From NCBI GenBank assembly GCA_949286445.1, contig CASECL010000027.1:1-5770 (forward strand): 5,770 nucleotides of DNA, in the 5' to 3' direction. Under the pieces are notes generated by a model. That model did not search any database and was not told the origin of the DNA. It was given only the letters and a program-made list of their open reading frames with translations. Position numbers and translations under genes: made by a program. This DNA comes from an uncultured bacterium. GTDB taxonomy: Bacteria > Verrucomicrobiota > Lentisphaeria > Victivallales > Victivallaceae. Positions 1-5,417 of this stretch are shown here, one piece after another. Every line of letters begins with the position of its first letter. Position 1 is the stretch's first letter.

Positions 1-136
1 AAAACTCCCCAGCAGTGAACTGGAGCGGATTGCGGTATCTGAAGGAATGAAAACGCTGGTGGAAGACGGCAGGGAAAAGGTGGCCGCCGGAATAACCACC
101 CAAGAAGAGCTCAACCGGGCAACTGCCGAGTTCTGA
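1..136 (+). CDS. gspE: Type II secretion ATPase GspE, C-terminal end only
   Basis: Only the last 44 residues and the TGA stop (134-136) are visible; the gene enters from the left edge. The tail reads EGMKTLVEDGREKVAAGITT followed by an Glu-Glu-Leu helix, which is the usual C-terminal pattern of the GspE/PilB secretion ATPases (GMKTL..DG..KV..G.TT.EE). GspE is a cytoplasmic hexameric ATPase that drives pseudopilus assembly through GspL and GspF. The Walker boxes and zinc-binding region lie outside the window, so the call rests on this tail plus gspF lying 31 bases downstream. A PilB-type ATPase has the same tail, but the GspG-K genes that follow argue for type II secretion. Probable first visible gene of one transcript with gspF-K. 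Confidence 0.9.
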   Translation, partial: KLPSSELERIAVSEGMKTLVEDGREKVAAGITTQEELNRATAEF

Positions 137-167
137 AGATAAAAAATTACAGTCGCGGTAAAAAAAT

Positions 168-1373
168 ATGGCACTTTACAAATACCTTGCCGCCGGTAAA
201 AATCAGCCGGCAAAAGAGATAGTAATTGAGGCAGACAGCGAAAAGGATGCCCGTTCACGCATGCGCGGCCGCGGATTGACGGTGATTAAAAGTTTCGGCG
301 AGGTGAGCGGAGAGAGCGGCAAAAAGAGCTTTTCCTCTTTTTTCGGCCCGACGGTGGATGTAAATGAATTTACCGACCAGCTTACTCCGCTGCTGGTGGC
401 GCATATTCCGCTGGAAAGATCTCTGCTGATCATGGGGGAGGGGGCAACCAATCCGGCACAGAAAGAATTCATAAATTCTTTGCGGGAGGGGTTGCACGAG
501 GGGAAGAAGTTTTCCGCGCTCATACGTTCATACGGCGGTAAATTTCCCGGCTTTTACGCCAATCTGATCGAGACCGGAGAAGAGTCCGGCTGCCTGCCGG
601 AAGTGATGGTTGAGCTGCGCCGCTTTATGGCAGAAAGAAAGGAACTGCGCGATTTTGTAGTATCAAGTTCGATCTATCCCGGAGTGATTTTGTCGGTAAC
701 ACTGATTGTTACCGTGGTGCTGTTTACCGTGTTTGTGCCCACATTCGCCAAGATCTTTACCGATATGGGACGGGATATGCCGCCGTCTATGGCGGTACTT
801 ATGGATATAAGTGCCTTCTTTTCCTGGGCATGGTGGCTGATTCCGCTTCTGCTGATTGCCGGTGGAGCGGGATTTTACAAGTATATGGGAAAAGAACGCA
901 TGAATTTAATGCGGGATAAGTTTCTTCTCCGTCTTCCGGCGGTGGGAAAAGTAGTTGAAACGCTGGAAATCTGCCGTTTTATTCAGACTTTATCCATACT
1001 TATCCGCAACCATGTTGAGATTATCCGGACGGTGAAAATCGCAATCCGGGTACTGCAGAACCGGGTTATCCGGGATGATTTTTCCGGGCTGGAAGCAAAA
1101 CTTAAATCCGGTGAACATCTTTCCGGGTGTCTCCGGGACAGCCGCTTCATGCCGCGCAATGTTATTCAGATGGTGAGAGTGGGTGAAGAATCCGGCACGG
1201 TGGGGGAAATGCTTGGTGATATTGCCGGTCAGCAGGAACGGGAGGTGAGAGCGAAAATCAAGCGGATGTTGAGCTTGTTTGAACCGGCAGTTATTATTAT
1301 ACTGGCTGGAGTGGTGCTTCTGGTGGTGGTTTCCATATTTATGGCGATTATGGATCTTAATTCCATTCAATAG
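168..1373 (+). CDS. gspF: Type II secretion inner-membrane platform protein GspF
   Basis: A 401-residue protein, the usual GspF length. GspF is the polytopic inner-membrane protein that couples the GspE ATPase to pseudopilin insertion. An N-terminal cytoplasmic segment (residues 1-60) precedes two copies of the T2SSF domain, roughly 66-190 and 269-390. Each copy ends its helical bundle with the family signature: ETGEESG at 135-141 and VGEESG at 338-343. Hydrophobic membrane segments lie near 165-192, 220-237 and 371-394, matching the known three-span topology. The AGVPL-like turn after the first helix is altered in both copies (VAHIPL near 77-82 and RNHVEI near 280-285). The ATG at 168 is preceded by A-rich sequence and no clear Shine-Dalgarno motif, so translation may depend on coupling to gspE. 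PilC of type IV pili is homologous, but the pseudopilin neighbours favour GspF. Confidence 0.96.
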   Translation: MALYKYLAAGKNQPAKEIVIEADSEKDARSRMRGRGLTVIKSFGEVSGESGKKSFSSFFGPTVDVNEFTDQLTPLLVAHIPLERSLLIMGEGATNPAQKEFINSLREGLHEGKKFSALIRSYGGKFPGFYANLIETGEESGCLPEVMVELRRFMAERKELRDFVVSSSIYPGVILSVTLIVTVVLFTVFVPTFAKIFTDMGRDMPPSMAVLMDISAFFSWAWWLIPLLLIAGGAGFYKYMGKERMNLMRDKFLLRLPAVGKVVETLEICRFIQTLSILIRNHVEIIRTVKIAIRVLQNRVIRDDFSGLEAKLKSGEHLSGCLRDSRFMPRNVIQMVRVGEESGTVGEMLGDIAGQQEREVRAKIKRMLSLFEPAVIIILAGVVLLVVVSIFMAIMDLNSIQ

Positions 1374-1379
1374 AATAAC

Positions 1380-1386
1380 GAGGAGG
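1380..1386 (+). promoter_or_regulatory. Strong Shine-Dalgarno site of gspG
   Basis: GAGGAGG lies 8 bases before the ATG at 1395, in the short gap between gspF and gspG. It is the strongest ribosome-binding site in the T2SS part of the window. That fits GspG being the major pseudopilin, needed in excess over GspH-K. Confidence 0.85.
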
Positions 1387-1394
1387 ACAGAAAA

Positions 1395-1826
1395 ATGAAG
1401 AACAACCGCAGATATCAACGCAGAAGTTTTACGCTTATTGAACTTATCGTGGTGGTGATGATTCTTGCCACAATGGCCGCCATCGGTACTCCGATGTATT
1501 TCAAGCACCTGGATAACGCCAAGGTTACCACGGCAAAAACCCAGGTTAAACTGCTGGATCAGGCGATTATGGATTATAAACTTGACGTGGGCGAATACCC
1601 GGATGATGCCAACGGGCTTCAGGCACTGGTGGAAAATCTCACCCAGGATGAAAAGTGGAACGGCCCCTATCTCAAGCCGGCGGTTATCCCCAAAGACCCC
1701 TGGGGAAATGAATACATTTTGCGCATTCCCGGCAATAACAATACCGAATATGAGGTAATTTCCTATGGGTCTGACGGTCAGGAGGGCGGGGAAAAGACCG
1801 CCGCGGATATCAGCAGTGCAGATTAA
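1395..1826 (+). CDS. gspG: Major pseudopilin GspG
   Basis: A 143-residue protein with a basic 11-residue leader, then FTLIEL and a hydrophobic helix (12-32): the class III prepilin signal with Glu at +5 (E16). Family landmarks follow in order: YPDDANGLQALV (68-79; usual YPTTEQGLQALV), KWNGPYLK (87-94), DPWGNEY (101-107) and the C-terminal loop YGSDGQEGG (124-132). GspG is cleaved and methylated by the prepilin peptidase and polymerises into the periplasmic pseudopilus. Two oddities stand out. The -1 residue is Ser11 instead of Gly. In the C-terminal loop that binds calcium in studied GspG proteins, the usual DAD is AAD (residues 136-138). The gene sits 21 bases after gspF and overlaps gspH by 11 bases if the GTG start of gspH is used. 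Identification is secure. Confidence 0.96.
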   Translation: MKNNRRYQRRSFTLIELIVVVMILATMAAIGTPMYFKHLDNAKVTTAKTQVKLLDQAIMDYKLDVGEYPDDANGLQALVENLTQDEKWNGPYLKPAVIPKDPWGNEYILRIPGNNNTEYEVISYGSDGQEGGEKTAADISSAD

Positions 1827-1847
1827 TAAAGGTATCTGCCGCCGCTG
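1811..1847 (+). other. Possible stem-loop over the gspG stop / gspH start
   Basis: GCAGAT (1818-1823) pairs with ATCTGC (1834-1839), and after a small internal loop CAGC (1811-1814) pairs with GCTG (1844-1847). The 10-base apical loop (1824-1833) begins with the gspG TAA stop, and the candidate gspH GTG start (1816-1818) lies at the base of the stem. Such a structure could make gspH translation depend on ribosomes finishing gspG. It is of moderate strength and could be chance. Confidence 0.3.
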
Positions 1848-2493
1848 TTTCACTTTGATTGAACTGGTGGCGACAATATTGATAATACTGGTAACGCTTA
1901 CAGTAACCTCCGTCGCGCTCCGGAGCAGGTCTTCCGCCAGCCGCCAGCTGGAAAGTTACGCCCGGGATATGAGTAATTTCTTATCCCGGGTGAGAATTAA
2001 TGCCGCTGAAACCGGCGAGGAACACATTGTGGTTTATATTCCGGAGAGCCGGGAGCTGGCGGCAATTTTCACCATCGGCGAGGAGGAGGAAAATGAAGAG
2101 GAGCTGGAACAGGAGGAATTGCTGGGACGGCGGGAAAAAAACCGGAATAAACTCAAAAAAATCCGCTGGCGCATTCCGGAAAATGTAACTTTACTGGTCA
2201 AGGATGTGGAAATTGACAGTTACTCTCCAGGACAGAATTTGGAACTGGATTCCGACGGCACTGCAATCAGCACCGTCGGACCGGATGAAGAGGAGCTGTT
2301 TCAGAGCCGGGCAGGGGATGAAGCAGGAGGTGTGGAATTGCTCCGGGTGTATCCGGACGGCGGCAGCGGCGGAGAACGCAAGTTAGTGCTGACGTCAGGG
2401 GAAAATGGAGAATATAAGATTTACCTGACTATCTCCCGGCTTACCGGAATGGCCGCTATAACGGATAAAGATCCGGATGAAGAGGTGTTTTAA
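1816..2493 (+). CDS. gspH: Minor pseudopilin GspH
   Basis: A 225-residue protein from the GTG at 1816. The leader MQINKGICRRC is followed by FTLIELVATILIILVTLT, a prepilin signal with Glu at +5 (E16) but Cys at -1. The C-terminal part shows the GspH pattern: YPDGGSGGERKLVL near 179-192, then a strand ending in LTG (residues 209-211). GspH is a minor pseudopilin at the tip of the T2SS fibre. Residues 88-102 form a very acidic run (GEEEENEEELEQEEL) followed by a basic one (104-118), an insert not usual in GspH and probably exposed or coiled-coil. Start choice: an in-frame ATG at 1765 has a better Shine-Dalgarno (GAGG, 1752-1755) but would overlap gspG by 62 bases and give a 28-residue leader. 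GTG 1816 gives a normal leader and an 11-base overlap, with poor ribosome binding. The family call is better supported than the start. Confidence 0.87.
   Translation: MQINKGICRRCFTLIELVATILIILVTLTVTSVALRSRSSASRQLESYARDMSNFLSRVRINAAETGEEHIVVYIPESRELAAIFTIGEEEENEEELEQEELLGRREKNRNKLKKIRWRIPENVTLLVKDVEIDSYSPGQNLELDSDGTAISTVGPDEEELFQSRAGDEAGGVELLRVYPDGGSGGERKLVLTSGENGEYKIYLTISRLTGMAAITDKDPDEEVF
1959..1992 (+). other. Strong intragenic hairpin in gspH
   Basis: A perfect 9-base inverted repeat, CCCGGGATA (1961-1969) and TATCCCGGG (1982-1990), encloses a 12-base loop. In RNA the stem extends to 11 pairs with a G-U (1960/1991) and a C-G (1959/1992). It lies about 130 bases after the gspG stop, inside the codons for Ala-Arg-Asp to Ser-Arg-Val of GspH. 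No U-run follows, so it is not a standard terminator. It could stabilise the gspG 3' end or slow ribosomes or polymerase. Confidence 0.6.
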
Positions 2494-2540
2494 AGCCGGA
2501 TATTATACGGATTTTTGCTGAAAGTGTTTTATACTGGAAA

Positions 2541-2957
2541 ATGAGTTTTTATTTAAAATTACGGCATTTAAAATTTTTTACTTTGCTGGAAGTGGTAATT
2601 TCGCTTGCCGTCCTTTCTATGGGGCTGGCGGGATTTTTCAGTCTGGGGGCTTCAGCACAGCGGCGGGTGGCAAACGCTCAGGAGAAATGGCGCAATCAGC
2701 ACATGCTTATGCAGGCGGCAGAGTACTATCTGATTTACGGTGAAGATGCTCCGGAAATTCCATCCGATGTTTTCCCCTACCAGCCGGGATATTCCGCCCG
2801 GTGCGAATACAGTGAAGTCGAGGATTTGCCGGAAAATTATTATTACAACGATGAAAATACCCGGCTGCGCAATGTCACTGTTGAACTGGTGCGAAACTCT
2901 GACAATAAAACACTCGGTACAGTAAAGGTGGACAGGTATATTGAAAGCGAAGAGTAA
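2541..2957 (+). CDS. gspI: Minor pseudopilin GspI
   Basis: A 138-residue protein. The 12-residue leader MSFYLKLRHLKF is followed by FTLLEVVISLAVLSMGLAGF, a prepilin helix with Glu at +5 (E17); FTLLEV is typical of GspI. The size and the place between gspH and gspJ agree. In studied systems GspI starts tip assembly with GspJ and GspK. The -1 residue is Phe12, the bulkiest departure from Gly among the pseudopilins here. The globular part (about 45-138) is rich in Tyr and acidic residues and has no other motif I can name. The ATG at 2541 follows a 47-base gap and only a weak GGA (2536-2538); the first codons are very A/T-rich, which may aid initiation. The 3' end overlaps gspJ by 17 bases. PilV-type pilins share the N-terminus, so the name rests partly on gene order. 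Confidence 0.87.
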   Translation: MSFYLKLRHLKFFTLLEVVISLAVLSMGLAGFFSLGASAQRRVANAQEKWRNQHMLMQAAEYYLIYGEDAPEIPSDVFPYQPGYSARCEYSEVEDLPENYYYNDENTRLRNVTVELVRNSDNKTLGTVKVDRYIESEE

Positions 2958-3585
2958 ATCTGTTTCTTCTGAACGCGGTTTCACTCTGGTTGAAATGATG
3001 GCCGCAGTCGGGGTGCTGTTGATGGTCGGCATGGTTATCGGCGTATCGGTAAACGGCTTCTACCGTACCTATCAGAGTGTGAAGCGGGCAGGGGATGAAC
3101 TTAATGTTTACTTGAAGATTGACCGGCTGGCGGATAATATTTTCCGCAACACCATTCCTTTCAAGTGGAAAAATGATCAGGATGAGGAAAAGATCGTTTT
3201 CCGCGGTTCGGTGGATGAACTTTATCTGGCAAGCCAGAGCCGGGCATATTCCGGGGAATACGGAGCTTTTGTTTTTGCCCGGATTTTTCTGGAGGATGGC
3301 AAATTGATATGCGAATATTCTCCGGTGCCGTATTTACCCTGGACGGAGGGGGAAAATGTAAATCTGAAGCGGGAAGTGGTGGCAGAAAAAATCAAAAATC
3401 TTAAATTCACCTATGCCGCTTTCGATGAAAACAATGAAGTGGAATGGATTGATGAATATAATGAAGATGATTATATTGACGTTCCCATCGGCATAATGAT
3501 GACGCTGGATTTTGAAGACGGGCGCAGTGAAGTATGGCTGCGCCGCACCGCCGGTCAAAGCGGCTGGACACAGCTGGGGCTCTGA
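2941..3585 (+). CDS. gspJ: Minor pseudopilin GspJ (TTG start)
   Basis: A 214-residue protein. The leader ends in ERG (Gly13 at -1) followed by FTLVEMMAAVGVLLMVGMVI, a canonical prepilin signal with Glu at +5 (E18). The C-terminal half has the GspJ pattern: IKNLKFTYAAFDENNEVEWI (151-170), a hydrophilic loop, then VPIGIMMTLDFEDG (181-194), matching the family's fRYld..g.W and lP.av.l.l...G. GspJ forms the tip complex with GspI and GspK. The reading frame has a TAA at 2923-2925 and no ATG or GTG before the prepilin motif, so TTG 2941 is the only ordinary start that keeps the leader. AAGGTG (2925-2930) lies about 10 bases upstream. The 17-base overlap with gspI suggests coupled translation. gspK begins 5 bases after the stop. 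Confidence 0.9.
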   Translation: MKAKSKSVSSERGFTLVEMMAAVGVLLMVGMVIGVSVNGFYRTYQSVKRAGDELNVYLKIDRLADNIFRNTIPFKWKNDQDEEKIVFRGSVDELYLASQSRAYSGEYGAFVFARIFLEDGKLICEYSPVPYLPWTEGENVNLKREVVAEKIKNLKFTYAAFDENNEVEWIDEYNEDDYIDVPIGIMMTLDFEDGRSEVWLRRTAGQSGWTQLGL

Positions 3586-3590
3586 GTATC

Positions 3591-4586
3591 ATGCAGAAAA
3601 ACAACAGAATTGTAAAAAGCCGGTCCGAACGCGGCGTTGCCTTGATAAGCGTATTGTGCCTTCTGCTGACAGCGGGAGCCATGATTGGTGCGGCAGTGGC
3701 TTTGTCTCAATTGAACACCTTCGGCATTGCCAGTGCAGTGGAGATGCAGCAGTCCAGGTATGTTGCGGAAGGCGCCGCGGCACGCATACAGTTTTTTCTT
3801 GCCGCCGATATTGCTTCCAACGGCGACCGTTCCCTGGGGGAAACGGATTATGAAAGCGAGGAATATGAACGTCTTCTGGCAGATAATGTGGAACATGTTA
3901 TAGATTATTACGGTATTCCGGTGCGGTTCAGGATCAGTGATACGGTAAGCGGTATGGAATTAAGCAACGCGACCGCCCAAAACCGGATGAAGAATACCGA
4001 AGAAGCTTCCGGAGACTGGGAGACAACAGTAAGTGAATTTTTTGATAAATACGGTGATTATGTGGATACCGATGATAATACCTCTTCTTCCGGCATGGAA
4101 AGCGGAGAATATGATGCCGAAGATCTCCACCCTTTACCCCGCAATGCCGCCATGCAGTACCGGGAGGAAATCTGGTATATTCCGGGTGCCCGGCGGATTT
4201 TCCGGCCTGACCGTGACGGAAGATTAAGTACCGTAAGACTGATTATCGACGGCGTTGATTCTTCTGCCGCCAATCCCAGTGTGTTCACTGCGGATAAACT
4301 GCTGCTTCGCACCTGGGGAAGTTTCACCTCCGATGAGGCGGATGAGGTGCTCAAAGCATTAAAGCAGTGGCGGATGGACAGGAAACTGCTTTCCGATCAG
4401 CTTGACGGAGAATTTATTTCGCAGCTGAAACAATATTTTTCCTGGAGTGAAAGCGGGATTTATACTATTGATATACTTTCTGCCGCTCCGGAGGGACGCA
4501 GTTCAGCCCGCTTGAGCTGTTCCATACTGAAACCGGAGGTAAATCCGGCTGAAATTACCAATTATCTGGACTTTTTCTTTTATTGA
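3591..4586 (+). CDS. gspK: Minor pseudopilin GspK, fibre tip protein
   Basis: A 331-residue protein; GspK is normally the largest pseudopilin. The leader ends in SERG (Gly15 at -1), then VALISVLCLLLTAGAMIGAA. Ser20 is at +5 instead of Glu, as is characteristic of GspK and consistent with its tip position. RFRISDTVSGMELSNATAQN (113-132) fits the family's D..G.i.lN.A segment. DYVDTDDN (156-163) then GMESGEY (168-174) fits D.iD.Dd...gaE..yY, the calcium-binding region in known structures. PLPRNAAMQYREEIWYIPG (181-199) fits P...Na....EEl..v.G. Residues 210-270 hold helices typical of the SAM-like inserted domain. The ATG at 3591 is chosen over the upstream 3534 because it gives a short basic leader and clears gspJ; a GGGG (3576-3579) is the only weak ribosome-binding signal. 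Confidence 0.93.
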   Translation: MQKNNRIVKSRSERGVALISVLCLLLTAGAMIGAAVALSQLNTFGIASAVEMQQSRYVAEGAAARIQFFLAADIASNGDRSLGETDYESEEYERLLADNVEHVIDYYGIPVRFRISDTVSGMELSNATAQNRMKNTEEASGDWETTVSEFFDKYGDYVDTDDNTSSSGMESGEYDAEDLHPLPRNAAMQYREEIWYIPGARRIFRPDRDGRLSTVRLIIDGVDSSAANPSVFTADKLLLRTWGSFTSDEADEVLKALKQWRMDRKLLSDQLDGEFISQLKQYFSWSESGIYTIDILSAAPEGRSSARLSCSILKPEVNPAEITNYLDFFFY

Positions 4587-4590
4587 GGAG
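4585..4590 (+). promoter_or_regulatory. prmC Shine-Dalgarno overlapping the gspK stop
   Basis: GAGGAG begins inside the gspK TGA stop (4584-4586) and lies 5 bases before the ATG at 4596. It decides for ATG 4596 over the adjacent TTG 4593 (only 2 bases away). The arrangement suggests that ribosomes finishing gspK can re-initiate on prmC. Confidence 0.8.
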
Positions 4591-4595
4591 ATTTG

Positions 4596-5417
4596 ATGAA
4601 AAACCGGGATGAAATTGCCGGACTGCTTAAATCGTTTGGGTTGACGGACAATGAAGCCATGGCGGAGAGCCGCTGGATAACTGATTATCTGGGGAAAAAT
4701 TATGCCGGAGTTCTTGAAATTGCGGTGGAAAAAGAAAATGAAATACTGGAGCGGCGGAAAAAACGCGAACCGTTGCAATATATTCTCGGCGAAGCTGATT
4801 TCCGGTATCTGACTTTGGAAGTTAATTCCAATGTGCTTATTCCCCGCCCGGAAACGGAGGAATTGTGTGATCTGCTGCTGAAACACATTCCCGGCCAAGG
4901 CCGCGGCATACGTCTGCTGGACTTGGGGTGCGGTTCCGGGGCGGTGAGCCTGGCTATGGCTTACGAGTGTCCTGAAATTGAGGTTACTGCGGTGGACATT
5001 TCACCTGCAGCTCTCGCTGTCAGCAGGAAAAACGCCGTCAATTATCAGCTGAAAAATGTTTGTTTCCTGCAAAGTGATCTGTTTTCCAATTTGCCGGCAG
5101 ATGAGAAATTTGATTTGATTGCGGCCAATTTGCCTTATGTTTCCTATGAAGAATATGCCGTGCTTGAGCCGGAAGTTAAAAACTTTGAGCCGGAACTTGC
5201 TCTCACTGCGGCGGATGGCGGGTGTGAACTGATGAAAAAAGCGGCGGCAGATGCAGTCAATTACCTGAAAAAAGGAGGAAGAATATTCTTTGAATTATCT
5301 CCTCATCAGGCGGAAATCATTGCTGATTATATGAAGCATCTGGGATACCGGGAGGTTGCAGTTATTACTGACCTCACCCGCCGTAACCGTTTTGTTTCAG
5401 GAGTTCCCGGAGAATAA
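4596..5417 (+). CDS. prmC: Release factor glutamine methyltransferase PrmC (HemK family)
   Basis: A 273-residue protein, the normal PrmC length. PrmC uses S-adenosylmethionine to N5-methylate the Gln of the GGQ motif in release factors RF1 and RF2, which speeds translation termination in the cytoplasm. The helical N-terminal domain ends with REPLQYILGEADF (57-69) and LIPRPETEEL (81-90), the family linker. The methyltransferase domain has DLGCGSG (109-115, SAM binding), VTAVDIS (130-136, acidic ribose-binding residue) and NLPY (178-181) in place of the usual NPPY. The C-terminus LKKGGRIFFELSPHQAE fits LkpGG...lEig..Q. prmC often follows prfA; here it follows gspK by 9 bases and shares its transcript. 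Its 3' end overlaps the opposite-strand exonuclease gene by 44 bases. Confidence 0.95.
   Translation: MKNRDEIAGLLKSFGLTDNEAMAESRWITDYLGKNYAGVLEIAVEKENEILERRKKREPLQYILGEADFRYLTLEVNSNVLIPRPETEELCDLLLKHIPGQGRGIRLLDLGCGSGAVSLAMAYECPEIEVTAVDISPAALAVSRKNAVNYQLKNVCFLQSDLFSNLPADEKFDLIAANLPYVSYEEYAVLEPEVKNFEPELALTAADGGCELMKKAAADAVNYLKKGGRIFFELSPHQAEIIADYMKHLGYREVAVITDLTRRNRFVSGVPGE

Noticed and set aside
462..481. Perfect 8-base inverted repeat AAAGAATT / AATTCTTT with a 4-base loop in gspF
   Set aside because: It is A/T-rich and weak, inside a conserved coding region, with no T-run and no context for a regulator.
1765..1815. Upstream ATG start for gspH at 1765
   Set aside because: It has a fair Shine-Dalgarno (GAGG 1752-1755, 9 bases before), but would overlap gspG by 62 bases and give a 28-residue leader, long for a pseudopilin. 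The GTG at 1816 was preferred; the choice stays open.
990..1853. Long minus-strand open frame of 287 codons opposite gspF and gspG
   Set aside because: It lies entirely antisense to two well-supported genes. Its product is rich in His and Asn with no recognisable domain, as expected of a mirror frame. Its length comes from the codon bias of the genes opposite.
2093..2188. Small open frame (31 residues, basic) behind a GAGGAGGAGG sequence inside gspH
   Set aside because: The Shine-Dalgarno-like sequence is explained by the run of GAG codons for Glu, and the peptide has no recognisable feature.
2494..2540. Promoter-like words (TATTAT, TTGCTG, TATACT) in the gap before gspI
   Set aside because: No pair has spacing near 17 bases; TTGCTG and TATACT are only 9 bases apart. 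The gap is better read as a simple spacer in one operon.
3534..3590. Upstream in-frame ATG for gspK at 3534
   Set aside because: It would overlap gspJ by 52 bases and put 34 residues before the prepilin cleavage site. ATG 3591 gives a normal 15-residue leader.
3512..3853. Plus-strand open frame of 113 codons across the gspJ end and gspK start
   Set aside because: It is a shifted-frame shadow: Cys- and Arg-rich, no motif, and it overlaps two genes with clear pseudopilin features.
4593..4595. TTG start for prmC directly before the ATG
   Set aside because: It lies only 2 bases after the Shine-Dalgarno GAGGAG; the ATG at 4596 has workable spacing and the better codon.
4503..4898. Minus-strand open frame of 131 codons opposite gspK and prmC
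   Set aside because: It is antisense to conserved PrmC motifs and has a Phe/Gln-rich product without recognisable domains.
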